From: Akanthomyces muscarius
Taxonomy: Eukaryota; Ascomycota; Sordariomycetes; Hypocreales; Cordycipitaceae
Assembly (NCBI RefSeq): GCF_028009165.1
Contig: NC_079245.1
Span: 1,240,001-1,304,000 of the forward strand
Reading direction: 5' to 3'
Length of the DNA: 64,000 nucleotides
Each line of letters opens with the position of its first letter. Position 1 is the first letter of the stretch. Made by a program: the position numbers and the translations under genes. The notes under the pieces are model-generated. The model had not been told where the DNA came from. It worked only from the letters and a program-made list of their open reading frames with translations, and did not search any database. Below are positions 12,001 through 27,911 of this stretch, piece after piece.

Positions 12001-15000
12001 TATTCTCCTGAGGGGAAGAATGAGGTGCGTCGTACGATGAGCTTAGCGGTGCCACTTGAAAATGGAGACCCTAACGCGGAGCAGAAACGAGCGTCGCTTA
12101 AGTTTAATGTTTTTGAAGCTGGCTGAGCAATGTTTCAGCTCGGCAGGCGTTAATTCATTTTAGGGACTGGAGAACCGCGACTGTATCCGATTTGAAGTGC
12201 CGACTTCAGACATTCCAGACACGGACAACTCCAGGAACTCCCCGTCTATATCTGGGGCCATGACCCTATAGCGCTCGAAATTCAATGGAGACTGTACCAG
12301 TAGTCGCTACTTACCGGGGCCAGCATTCAGCCATCACACTAATTTGCGCGGGAAAGAGGTTCTGGAAGCTGTGATGGTTCAGTGTATGGACGCACTCTCG
12401 TAAGACCATCGTACCGAGACATCGAAACGTGTTCCACTAGGTCTCAACGGCGAAGCCGGGGTGGGTTTGATTTCTCCTCAGCGGCGTTGCTGTTGTGAGT
12501 AACCTAATTTGAAAAAGTTACGCCACGTGTGTTTTGGGAACACGAAGCTTAATAACCGTGTTCTACTGTTAGCTGCGAATTGCTGGATCGCATGATTGGC
12601 CCCGATGTGCGGGCCTACGGACATGGATGGCAGAAGAATGTTCAGTTGTCAAGTAGCTTCGTAAAGTACGCCGATTCTAGACTGGTGGCTGAGCATAGCG
12701 ATCTCATCATAATTGGTCAACATATCATGGAAGCCAGCAGAATGTGTCTGCAATTGCGGTCTCATTAGCAGAAGCCCGTTCAAAGGTACCAGGTGTGAAG
12801 AATCTTCGGCAAGTATGAAGAGTAAGAAATACCAACTTGACTGTCTCGTGTCAACAAATGTCAGCTAAACCGAGGTACGGAAGAACAGAAGCATGAGCCA
12901 AATCGGCTGCGGGCGGTTATGTGCTATCATACCAGTGTGCGCAGACGACAGTTGTTCCTACAAGCTGCGAGCTTCTTCCACTTGTCACATCGCCGCGGGC
13001 GCTGGACTGCCTGGCCCCATCGACTTTTACATTCGATCTTCAGGCTGTGGTGGCGCCCCAGCCTTACCCGAGAAGTCGGATATGTCACTGGCGGCCGCGG
13101 CGCCCGCAACAGTGTTGACTTCACAAGCACAGGGATGGAGTCATACTGTGGTCGCCACTGAAAGTGCCAAAGAGGGGGTAATCGCTCAGCGTGAAACTAT
13201 GCACAACATAGCTGATGGACCTTGCCCAACGGATGAAAGGCTCCTTTGACCAGGCTTGTTGGTTACACAAAGAACATGGGGACGCGGCCAGAATAAAACC
13301 AGCCTCGGCGAGGCGCTGGTTAGTAGCTGTCACAAGGCTTACAGACTGCTGTGCACGGCGCACAAACCTGGCGACCAATGGTAGCTTATAGAGCGTGCTT
13401 TGCTCGCGAAGCTACTGGATCTGCGAGAGGTGACACGAACCTACAGTGACGGGAAACGGTGAGCCTGGATGCGTCAGGTTAGCAGGCAAGTAGGCCAGTG
13501 CCAAGCGGCAGTACTGGTAGAGTAAACGGGTGTGTCTCCCCTCCCCCTCCTCCTTTCTGCATGCTGCTGCATCTTGCGTATGACCTGACCCTGTACCACT
13601 GCATTTCCCCCACCTCCATCCTGTACATTGGTCCTGACGTCTGATCACCGAGACGTATGATGGTTGATTTGCAGAGCAGGACTAGTATCATACTTGTGAA
13701 CAGGATACAAGCTGCTTCCGCTTCTTCCACTGTTCCGGGATGAAGATGGCTGTGAAGCGTTGACGGTGCCAGAGAGCGGGCAGGACTGTAGCTTTGCTGA
13801 TCAATGACTATGGAGGCCAGTCTACCAGGCGACGGCTACCTGCCAGCGTACTCGAGGGGCTGATAACCCCCCACCTGTTCCAGCTATCCGGAGTTTCTCT
13901 TTCTTAGATTTCTGGCGGATGCATCCCGCAGACAGATGGGTGCTAGTTGGTTGGCAACTAGGCAAGAGGAGAAGGAGGGGGTGTGAGCCCGTCGGCAGGA
14001 GGGTGAGGGGAAGTCAAACCAGCATGCAGGTGTGTGCATGAGGGCATAACACATGCATGGTCGTGAGGGGCGCGCGGAAGAGGATCCCTGATATCCGCAG
14101 CGACTGGGAAGCGAATATTTTCCAAGCGAGAAAGACACAAGAACGAAAAAGGTGTGGGCAAGTAGAAGGTGCAAGCGCCTGCAACAAGTCGGAAACTCGA
14201 TGAGAGCAGTGCACAGCACAAGGGCTATTTACGATTGCGTGTATGCACACTCTTGCATGGTTTTGCTGCTGATAGAGTCGCAGCTCCAAGTTCCGGTTCG
14301 ATGGGTCAATTGGCTAGAATGGGCTGCATGAATCGACGCCACAGTGACGTTGGTCTTGTTCTCTCGACATCTGCAAGCCCTGTGTGACGAGAAAGGCTTT
14401 AACCGGGCATGCGGAGCCGAGACAACGGGAGCCGAAAAAGACGAGAAAAGATGAGCACGGTCATTAGCAAGAGGAACCATTGCCGGGGTTGCGACAGCTT
14501 CTGGGCTGCTTGTTCTTTGCGGGCCCTATTCCGCTGGTCGGGATCGAGGCACATGAGCAGAAATGCCTCGCCGACGAGGAATAGGGAGCCGTCGTTCGTG
14601 GGCACAGACGAAAGCTGTAAGAGTGGAGGAGTGTTTCGACGCCCGCCCGGTTGTGACTTTTGAGCTTCTATTGAAGCCGAGCCCGGGAGCAGAGAAACTC
14701 CAACGCCCGCACTGAGAGGGGCCGCTCCACGATTCTCTGGAAATTACATTCGGAGAAATGCGCACAAGGAAAAAAGCATCGGTGCCCTTGGCGAATGGAG
14801 TAGCTCCGAGCATTGGGTGAAAAAATTTCCATTGGGCAGGCATGTTTTTCTGCCTGGTGGCATGTATTCGTGGGGGTTCTTTTGCGCAGGCTAAGTGTCT
14901 TTAGCTTATTACCTGTGCATGGGTGCATGGTTAGCGCCCGACACTAGTCAGCGGCAGGACGGGAGCTAAAAGAGCGAATTAACACAGGAGAGCAACCGGT

Positions 15001-17449
15001 TGCGGAATTGCAAGGTGAGTTGTGGGCGGCCGGCGGTGTCTCACGAGGGGGAGAGAGGGAGAAGGCAACCGGGCAGTGTTCTCCGTCCTGCTGTTGTTGG
15101 ACAAGGCGCCGACGCCGTTCTTCTTCTCATGGTGTCGAGATGTTGGTGTGATTGGCCTTGAACTTTGCACAAGGGCCATGTTGACCAGGGCTGTCTTTGT
15201 GGGCGCGGCTGTCGGCCGCACGGGGTTCTCAACATCCATGTTGTGTAACCACACCGAGCATGCAGCGTGATGGAGCTGAGGAAGTTGTGGTCTCTGCCTG
15301 TGTGCATCTCTTTGCATATGCGCATCTTCCGTCCGAGTTGAGTTTCCGCCTTCTCGTGCGGCCAAAACCTGGCACTGCTTCTTGCTCATCAAGAGGGACG
15401 AGGGCGTATGCATGAGAGCGGGCTTCTCGTTTGCTGTTCCACGTTGCACACATGATAATGCACAATCATATGGCATGTTGATTGACTGAAATTCTAGCGA
15501 TGTAGCACCACCGCGATGCCGGCGACTTCACGCCAAGGCCGCGCCAACGACTTTCTGATTGGTCATCGATCTTGATGCGTTTGGCAGACTGGCACAAGTC
15601 TGGGCAAACTCTCTGACTCTCACTTTGCTCCTTTGTTTTTCTCCCTGACTCGCATCGTGGAAGGGGGGGGCTCGGCCTGCGTGATGGTGTTTTCAATCAG
15701 GACAGGTTACGGATACCTGTGAATACTATTTTAGGTTTTGCCTTGCAGTCGCCGCTACGTCCTTTGTGAGCCGGGGGTCTTCTGCAACAATGACGGCTTA
15801 CAACGGCTCAGCCGGCATACAAACGAAAGAAGCAAAAAAGAAATAAGCTTCAGGTTGGTCGCACAGAGTACGGCATTCCCGTTTAGCTTTACTCTCGCTG
15901 TTGTGAGACGCTGACAGTGACACAAGCACAGTTGACATGCAACAGGGTGGCGCAAACGTCCCCAGTACCATGGCACCAACTCAGATCAGAGTCTCAGATG
16001 ATCAAGGTGGTCGTGTCTCTTTGTTGTTCGTTTATGGGGCTTGCACAACAGCGTTTTGTACCACCGAGCGAATTTCTTGTCGGGTTTCTTGGCAAAGAGT
16101 GGAAACTGGTAGTTGCTGATCAACGTTACGCAGCAAACGGGTACCGCTTGAGAGTCTAGAAGCCACCTAGAATAGTAACATGTTGGCAGTTTCTTTCGGG
16201 AGAGCGACAGTATGCAGGCCGATCCAGATTGGGTTTTGAGATGCTATCATGTCTAGGCTTGCTTTCTTTTTCTCCCGAAGCGAGAGTCGATCATCAGACA
16301 ACCCTTGCTGATCCGTCTTGCTGTTATCTTGGGCCGCCAACCAAAAGGGGTATTCGAAAGGGCCAAGATATCGCCAGCTTATCAGACACGAGGGTAGCAA
16401 GTAGGGCAAATTCGTGCATACTGGAGGAAGTTGGCCTCGTGCTATTGGCTGTTGGTGTGATTCCGCGACATACCGATAAGCGCCATGGCCTGAAAAGAAG
16501 ATAGGAGCGTTCGAGGCTCGATCAGCACGCAGGCGCCGAAGCGAGCCGAAGCAGTTGACAGGGGAGATTTCTCTTGAACAAGTAAGCAGTCTCCGTGTAG
16601 GCGATGGCGCCCGAGAGAGACAAAAGCGATAGCGAGCAAGCCGAGGCGATGCGTGACAAATACGTCCGGTATATCGCACCTTGTCACATGTGCTCGTGGA
16701 GAACGGACGTCATCTCTCGCTTCGGCAAGTAATCTCAGATTCAGACGACAAACGGCACCGCGGCGAGATCGATTGATCGCCCTCTTGCATCTCAGTAACC
16801 CGGCCTGTCATGTTTTTCTGCTAGCCCCAAATACTAATTCCTACGAGGAAGCTAAGCAAAAGTGACCGGTCACCAGCGACGAGTCGTCTGGCCCTCCAAG
16901 AATATGGGAATTCGTTGCCCGTTTCCCATGCGGACAGATATGGGGAAAAAGACGGTCCAAACGGGCGCGATCTGTCCGAAAAGAGGAAAGACAAAGTGGA
17001 ACTGACTGCAAACTCTCATTCCAAGAAAAGCCAAGGACACAGTCTGTGTGCAGTCTTGTTTTTTTCTTTTATCTTGTTGCCTCTTGTCTCCGCCCCCTTG
17101 GGAACGATTTCAGGGTCGTAACCGAACCTGCTCTTTTCAGCCCCTAACCATGCTTCCCCGTTCGTGAATTGCGAATTTCTTTTTAGACTACGGCTCGGCC
17201 CGTTGCCAACTAGTAATCCTAAAACAAAATTTGTCCAGGACTGGGAAGAGGGGAGGGGGGGCCGGTCTTTTCTTCTCGGTGGATGTTACCAAGGGGCTGC
17301 TGCGGGCGTGTGTACAGCAACGCGAGTCAATCATCCAATGTCTCACAGCCACACCGAGAATACCCCCTTCCCCCGCCGGTTGTCAAGTTGGTGTTGATCA
17401 GATAAAAAAAGCTTCGGCGAAGCCGGTGCTGCACCATGAATCCCTCCTC

Positions 17450-17465
17450 GGGGGGGGGGGGGGGG
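17450..17465 (+). repeat. 16-nt poly-G tract
   Basis: Uninterrupted run of 16 G. Comparable mono-C/G runs occur at 591-606, 28046-28059 and 34441-34454. Confidence 0.9.
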
Positions 17466-17914
17466 ATGAGCAAGAGCCTGCCCCAGAGACAAAATGATGC
17501 CATTTTTACGGATCGGATTGAGCCGAGAACGCGGGCACAACAGGACGCGTTTCTGCAACCGTTGCATGCTCTACTCCATGTTGGTTTTCTCTGGCGCGTC
17601 ACGGGTGAACTAACTCTTGGCCATCTGTGGTCTCGGCCACGACCTGACTCAGGAACTGCTGCCCTTGAGCACGTCATTATGTATGGTAGCATCCGGCAAA
17701 GTTTAATTTTTTTGCATTCTATATCACAAGTTATATAATCATGTGCAATAAGTAGACAACCACCAGATAGAAAACTTTTCAAGAAAACAACAGCACCTTC
17801 AGTGTGTGAGTTGAATGTAACAAGCCAACTCCACATCTGCCCAGAGAGAAAAAAAAAAAACAATACACGCCCTTGTTCAGAAAAAGGGCCCTCCTCCGGA
17901 CGCGCCGGTTCACC

Positions 17915-22885
<4,971 letters not shown>

Positions 22886-23984
22886 CGCGGCGGGTCGATG
22901 GTCGGTTTCGGGTCGTCGGGGCGCTTAGGTCATTGCTCAACGGTGGTGTGACGGGAGCAGAAGAAGCGTGGGAGATGCAGTCAAAAAACGGGTGCAGGTC
23001 TCGTTCAGCAGCTGAGCTCACGGGCGGCGAGGGTCCGAAGGCGGGCGGAGCGGCAAGTCTCGAGTCGTTTCGCCAAAGCGCCTACAGTGAAGAGGCCAAT
23101 AGGGGCGAAAGCTACCGAGAGGGAAAAGCGGTTGGTGATGAACAAATCAGTCGAAAGAGAGAGAGAGAAAAAAAGAGGCAGACTAGAATTGATATGTAAT
23201 GACGGCACGGCCATCCGTCCGGGGTGGATCACAGCTGGCTCGTCGCCGTCTGCAGAACTGAGTAGAGAGCTTTGTCAGCGACTGGGCAGGGCAGCAGTTG
23301 ATTGGAGGAATGTCTGCGAACGGGTCCACACTCAGCCTCTTGGACCAATTAGTGTCTGCATCGCACCCACTAATCGGTGCTAGCCCAGCGCCTGCCAGAC
23401 CGCTGAAGCCGCTGCCAAGCCTACCTACTGTAGCTGTCCACTGTGGCCTCGTTTCCAGTGGCGGCCAGTCCATGACGGCGCGGCCCAGAGCCACCGCAGT
23501 CTCACTGTAATACTCGTCGGTTCATTATTACAGGCCTGTATTCGGGGGCAAGGCGTTAAAGCCGGTTCCTTGCCGGCGCGGTGCCGCACGTCATGATATT
23601 TTTCTGGCCGAACTCCACGTTGCACGCGTCTCGCTACCTGTTCATACCCTGCACCTCACGACTCGGACTCACATAATTACGAAGAGGACCGGGCAGAATG
23701 CGGAAAGCAATAATATACGTAGCAAAATACGCCGCTATTGACACTCGTAATCAAAACTAAGCATACAAGCCCTTGTTCGCAGATTTACCGGTATTGTCGA
23801 ATGAGAGGACCAGATGACAGCGAAGCACTCCCACCATGCTTGAAAGGGTATTTAACGACAGCAGTAGGTCTCAAGAGAATGATTGACCTGTTTTGTGAGA
23901 ATTTCTTAATGCATCTCTATATTGACTCTTATGCACCCCATCTATTCTATGGTCGGTCGAATGTACCCCGGAACTATTGCATTC
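22886..23984. other. Intergenic between hydrolase and ABCC transporter
   Basis: About 1.1 kb between the 3' end of the SidJ-like gene and the ATG of the ABCC gene. It should hold the ABCC promoter. A purine-rich plus strand (23090-23180) corresponds to a C/T-rich leader on the gene's strand. No ORF is convincing. Confidence 0.6.
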
Positions 23985-24968
23985 TCACTGCAGCGACTGC
24001 AAGAACTTGACCACAGTCTTGGCGAGCCATTCACGCCCATTGGCGTTCTGAACAGTATGGCTAGCATCCGGAATCGACCCGGACAACGGACTGACCTGAG
24101 GGCTCGCCTCACGGTACAGTTTGCGCAGGGCATCCTGATTCACGTGAACCGGGACATACTCGTCCTCCTCAGAGTGAAGCACCAGCACCGGCTTGGTGAA
24201 TCTGCCCCAGAGCTTTTTGCGAGTCACCTCGTCAAAATCTGATGAAAAAAAGTCATCGTCGCCGCTGTATTATATGTGAGCATTCATCCCGACAGGAGAT
24301 CAGATGCGCGCTCACCCTTTTGCAATCAATGAGTGCAGTCGGTAGGCAGTAATGGGTACGTCGAAACCTCGTGGCATCAGCTTCGCAGACACGTATTCGT
24401 TTTCCTGCCCGTCTGCAATCATCTTTTCAGAAACGGCCAAAAGCTCGTCAAAGTTGGGAAAATCCTTCCTGAGCGCCTCGCGGTCCGAAACAGGCGCCTG
24501 GATGATGAAGCCATCTACAGGGCTGTTGCCGTGCTTCTCGTAGTCGGCATATTCCATGCAATCCTGTTCAGATTAGAACCTAGATGTGACAAAATTATGT
24601 AACAGCAATACACTCACCTGGCATCCTGTAGAGTGGCCAAACAGCACAATCTTTTCGCGGCCAATGGAGCGGAGATACGTGACGAGCGCTGAAATGTCCT
24701 CGACATCCTTCTTCAAGCTTGACGTGCCAAATCCGATAAAGGAGCTTCGCATCCGGATTTCGAAAATGGAATAGTCCAAGTCCTTGGCCTCCTCCACAAA
24801 CTTGGCCACGGTTCGAGTATACGACACGGTATGAGGACCGTCGAATAAGCCGCCAATGAAGAGGATGGCGTTCTTGGCCGTGGTCGGGCCTAGTTCGTAG
24901 GCAGACGCGCCGTGAACGCGGGACTTGTACGGGTGAACCGTAACAGAAAAGGGAGGTGAGGTAGACAT
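23985..24968 (-). CDS. DUF1749 alpha/beta hydrolase (SidJ-like esterase), 292 aa
   Basis: Three exons: 24968-24618, 24563-24316 and 24264-23985 (879 nt). The protein is an alpha/beta hydrolase of the UPF0613/DUF1749 family. The oxyanion-side start reads NAILFIGGLFDGP, the nucleophile elbow is GHSTG (Ser113), the acid is in SEEDEYVP and the His in DASHTV near the C-terminus. No signal peptide is seen, so it is probably cytosolic. The best-characterised member is Aspergillus fumigatus SidJ, which hydrolyses the siderophore fusarinine C to release iron inside the cell; other DUF1749 members have unknown substrates. It lies 1.1 kb upstream of, and on the same strand as, the ABCC pump. Substrate assignment is inference; the fold and triad are seen directly. 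Confidence 0.88.
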
Positions 24969-25328
24969 GGCCTGAGTCGGAAGATTGAGAGACTACGAAA
25001 TTGCCTTGAACGTGAATTGCCTCGGGGAATGAGATCGGGCTGTCGTGAATGAGGAGGTAGATACAGTGAAGGGTACGCTGTCGCACAGTGTCAGAGGTCT
25101 TACCACAGCAGTGTACGGATGTAGGGCAAAGTGTCCCACTGTGTGGGGAAACCCCAGAGGCTTACCTTAGCAGATTTATCATGATAGAAATAATATGACA
25201 TATATTAATAGCGATTTTGTTTTCTATAAGTTTATATATAATAAGCTGCTATAATTCTAAATTAACGGCAACTCATTTAAAAGGAAAGCCGTAGAGTTGA
25301 CCGCCGTTATAATGATGAGTATTCGCTC

Positions 25329-25484
25329 CTAGTCTTGACGACCCTCATTTTCCTTGACCCTTTCCATAAAGTCCTCCATCGATTCCTCCGGATCCACGTC
25401 GTCATATTCATCCTCGGGGTCGCCGTGCATAATTCTTGAAGCTATCGGGGCTGGCAGCTGCCATGCGTCCTCCACTGGCTTCAT
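25329..25484 (-). pseudogene. Small acidic ORF, possible gene remnant
   Basis: A 51-codon frame from the ATG at 25484, open further upstream to about 25556. Its composition is protein-like rather than random: the C-terminal half is rich in Asp and Glu (DPEDEYDDVDPEESMEDF) followed by a charged helix-like end. No start context, promoter or joined upstream exon could be supported. It sits between AT-rich patches, so it may be the surviving 3' end of a decayed gene. No family recognised. Confidence 0.25.
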
Positions 25485-25999
25485 AGTGGCAGAATTGTCC
25501 TCGCTGTCGGCGTCGTGGGCCTTTTTGTGTTGGTGGCTCTCGTGTAAGTGAAGCACCGTGATCTCGCTGGTGGACAGCGGGCGGGGTCACTTTACCACTT
25601 GAGTGCGGCAAGACTTGAGAAAGGGACTTTTGTACATGTTGAGAACATCTTCCACAGCAAACTGATACACTCATATGAAGTTTGCAGTGACTTTGAAGGT
25701 GCCAGAATACCGTACCCTGAAGCATTTACTCTGACCTTGCTCAGTTACTGCTATTTTACCGGCTTTTGATGGATCTGAATTGTCGATAGAACTATCGCAA
25801 CGTTGGCCGAAGTGGCTCCTCAGCTGGCCTGGTAGTGCAAGCTGCAGCATTACGCTAGCAACTTCCAACAAGATTCGTAAATGTAATATATACTGCACGT
25901 TGATAGTGAATGTAATCCATACTGCATGGTGACAGTGCATTGCGTCAAATATTGATTATCTTAATCCGTAGCTAACCCTAGGAAGCCGACGGGCTGCAC

Positions 26000-26006
26000 A
26001 TATAAG
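26000..26006 (+). promoter_or_regulatory. TATA box of secreted-protein gene
   Basis: ATATAAG lies 103-109 nt upstream of the ATG at 26109 and is followed by a C/T-rich leader, the usual arrangement of a fungal TATA promoter. Confidence 0.6.
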
Positions 26007-26031
26007 AAGGCAGCCTATGACACACATTTCA

Positions 26032-26075
26032 TTGGGCAAGAAAATTTCCTTTCTCGACTCAACTTTCTTGCCCAA
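26032..26075 (+). repeat. 12-bp perfect inverted repeat in 5' leader
   Basis: TTGGGCAAGAAA at 26032-26043 and its exact reverse complement TTTCTTGCCCAA at 26064-26075 are separated by 20 nt. The repeat lies between the TATA box and the ATG at 26109, so a transcript starting near 26030 would fold into a 12-bp hairpin. Alternatively it is a paired protein-binding site. Confidence 0.85.
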
Positions 26076-26108
26076 ACGCAAAACTTTACCACCTTAAGTA
26101 TACTTACT

Positions 26109-26567
26109 ATGATGTTATCCCTTGTTTCTCTTCTCGCGCTTGCGCCCGCCGCCACTCTCGTTTACGCTGCAGAGGCACACGGCGTGTGGAATGTTCAGAG
26201 ACTCAGGCAAGACTGCGGCAAACCTGGATGCAATCAGGAGTTCTACATCAATGGCGAGAGACGCGTCAGTGACTCCCCTTTTGTAAACCGTCGCGATTTC
26301 GATTCATTCTGCCGGGACTTAGTACTTGGTGGCCAATGGAAGGAGTGTCGGAGTCTGAACCCGTACACACCAGAAGGAGCGGGAGGGTTCGCCAAGATGA
26401 GCGTCTGGAACGAGACCTCCAGGACGGCCGAGGTCTGGTTCACATGGCTTACTAAAAACGGTGCAAAGACTGTGAATGAGACTGGCCGTATGGTGGTGGA
26501 GCCGTCTGTGATGTGGGATGTTGCCAGTTGTAGGCAAATGATCATCGTTTCCCGGGAGGAGGTATAG
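26109..26567 (+). CDS. Small secreted protein, 152 aa, unknown
   Basis: Single exon. The first 20 or so residues form a clear signal peptide (MMLSLVSLLALAPAATLVYA followed by AEAHG), so the product is probably secreted. The mature part of about 130 residues has five cysteines (DCGKPGC, FCRDL, KECRS, ASCRQ), two Asn-Glu-Thr glycosylation sequons and a Trp-rich middle (WFTWL), suggesting a compact beta-rich fold. No family recognised. A TATA box 105 nt upstream and a leader hairpin suggest tightly controlled expression. Small secreted proteins of this kind are often effector candidates; that role is inference only. Confidence 0.75.
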   Translation: MMLSLVSLLALAPAATLVYAAEAHGVWNVQRLRQDCGKPGCNQEFYINGERRVSDSPFVNRRDFDSFCRDLVLGGQWKECRSLNPYTPEGAGGFAKMSVWNETSRTAEVWFTWLTKNGAKTVNETGRMVVEPSVMWDVASCRQMIIVSREEV

Positions 26568-27083
26568 ATCCTTACAATTCGGGGGCTAGGGTAGTGTGAT
26601 GGACTGTTGGAAAAATAATGAAGCACATGAGCCACAGTCGTAAAGTCTTGCCAAGTCATCATAAATTATAAGTTTGCTGCATAAACGTAACTCCTCAAAG
26701 GACGATAAATTTCACACAGTCGAAAGCCGAGTGAACAGTACCATCCGGCTGATGCATAACCACAGAAAACTGCCAGGATATGCGACTGCTTCGCTAGGCA
26801 GTTTCCATACTGCCGCGAGGATTTCCCCGAGTGTGTGTGTCTAATCAGCGGAAGTCGGCGGCGGCCAACTTCCAAACCGAGCACCTTATCCCACCTTCGG
26901 GTCTACATACTTCAGTGTGGTGTGTACTACATATCGAGTACTGTCGTGTGTTGAGCTTTCCAGGTGCTCTGGTTATTGCTCGCGTGGGGTTAGCATTTCC
27001 TGAAGCCTATGGGCGCATTCTTTGCATCAAGACGTCTTTTTTGCACTTTCGAAGAATCCCTACTAATCTAATACGCTCAGTCT
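26568..27083. other. Intergenic, convergent
   Basis: Between the 3' ends of the secreted-protein gene and the ankyrin gene. No gene seen; it presumably holds both 3' untranslated regions. Confidence 0.6.
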
Positions 27084-27911
27084 TTATGCCTCAAGCCTAG
27101 CCCCCCTTAGCAGCTCAACGACCTTTTCGTTGCCTCCCTGCTTCGCCGCCCACAGGGCAGAACGCCCCTTCTTGTCCTTGAAGGCGGTGCTGGCGCCCCT
27201 GTCCAACAGATACGCGACGGGCTCGGCCTGGCCCCTGAAGGCGGCGCGGTACAGGGCCGTTCCCCACTCGTCGTCCTCGACGTCGGTGTGAGTGAACCAC
27301 CACGCCTCGACGTGCTCGAGGTCGGCGCCGTGCTCCACCAACAACCGCAGCGCGTCCAAGTTGCCTCGTTCGGCGGCCGCAATGAGCGCGGTGCTCTGCT
27401 GCTGCCTCCACCCATGCCGGAGCATCAAGCGGATGATCTCGAGCGAGGGCTTCGCGCCCGTCATGGCCAGGAGGGCAGGCTCCTGGTCGTCGTAGCCCCA
27501 CGCCTTGTTGGGGTCCTGTCCGTTCTCCAAGACGAACCCGACGATGTCGACGTTGCCGTGGTACGCCTCCAGGCTCAGCGCGTCGCCGACGAACTCACTG
27601 TGGTGGACGTTGAGGTCGAAGCCGTTCCTGACCAGCGCCTTCCACACGTCGAGGGAGTGTGCGAAGCAGGCCTGATGGTAGACCTCGTTGTTCAGCGAGT
27701 CGGGGGTAACGCGGTAGCCTTTGCTGCCAAAAACCCAGTCGATTATTTCCAGCTGCGACTTTTCTACGGCCCGCTCGGCGATACCTTCAAGCAAGGCCGA
27801 TTGCTTGGACCTACCCTGTTCTAAATCGTAGATTGCCTCGACGCCCTCGAGATTGCCGCCGTCGATCTCTGCGACTAGCTTCTCTGGCAGGCGATCTCTA
27901 GCGTACACCAT
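27084..27911 (-). CDS. Ankyrin-repeat protein, 275 aa
   Basis: Uninterrupted single-exon ORF. The C-terminal two thirds contain degenerate-to-good ankyrin repeats: DALSLEAYHGNVDIVGFVLE, then TALIAAAERGNLDALRLLVE with HGADLEHV, then TALYRAAFRGQAEPVAYLLD with RGAS, and SALWAAKQGGNEKVVELLRG at the end. The N-terminal 80 residues look like weaker helical repeats. No second domain, signal peptide or membrane segment is visible, so it is probably a soluble protein-binding scaffold. Ankyrin-only proteins are numerous and variable in filamentous fungi; partner and role cannot be deduced. Confidence 0.85.
   Translation of the reverse strand: MVYARDRLPEKLVAEIDGGNLEGVEAIYDLEQGRSKQSALLEGIAERAVEKSQLEIIDWVFGSKGYRVTPDSLNNEVYHQACFAHSLDVWKALVRNGFDLNVHHSEFVGDALSLEAYHGNVDIVGFVLENGQDPNKAWGYDDQEPALLAMTGAKPSLEIIRLMLRHGWRQQQSTALIAAAERGNLDALRLLVEHGADLEHVEAWWFTHTDVEDDEWGTALYRAAFRGQAEPVAYLLDRGASTAFKDKKGRSALWAAKQGGNEKVVELLRGARLEA

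Larger units (their letters stand above)
5481..17914. other. Long gene-poor region
   Basis: More than 12 kb with no recognisable protein family on either strand. The open frames are short (at most about 180 codons), overlapping and compositionally random. The base composition is not AT-rich, so it does not look like a RIP-degraded transposon. It contains GCCA-type short repeats near 6290-6325, a T run near 6088, a G run at 17450-17465, recurring TACTGGTA/TACCAGTA motifs between 8.3 and 13.6 kb, and one small ORF with a leader-like upstream at 8910. I found no tRNA A-box/B-box pair. Confidence 0.6.
24969..26108. other. Intergenic with AT-rich islands
   Basis: Divergent interval between the SidJ-like gene and the secreted-protein gene. 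It contains two AT-rich patches, about 25160-25290 and 25855-25950, clearly lower in GC than the flanks, and a small acidic ORF between them. The patches could be RIP-affected repeat remnants, though no element is recognisable. Confidence 0.5.

Noticed and set aside
16167..16679. 170-codon minus-strand ORF in the gene-poor region
   Set aside because: No leader, no domain, random-like composition rich in Arg, Ser and Leu.
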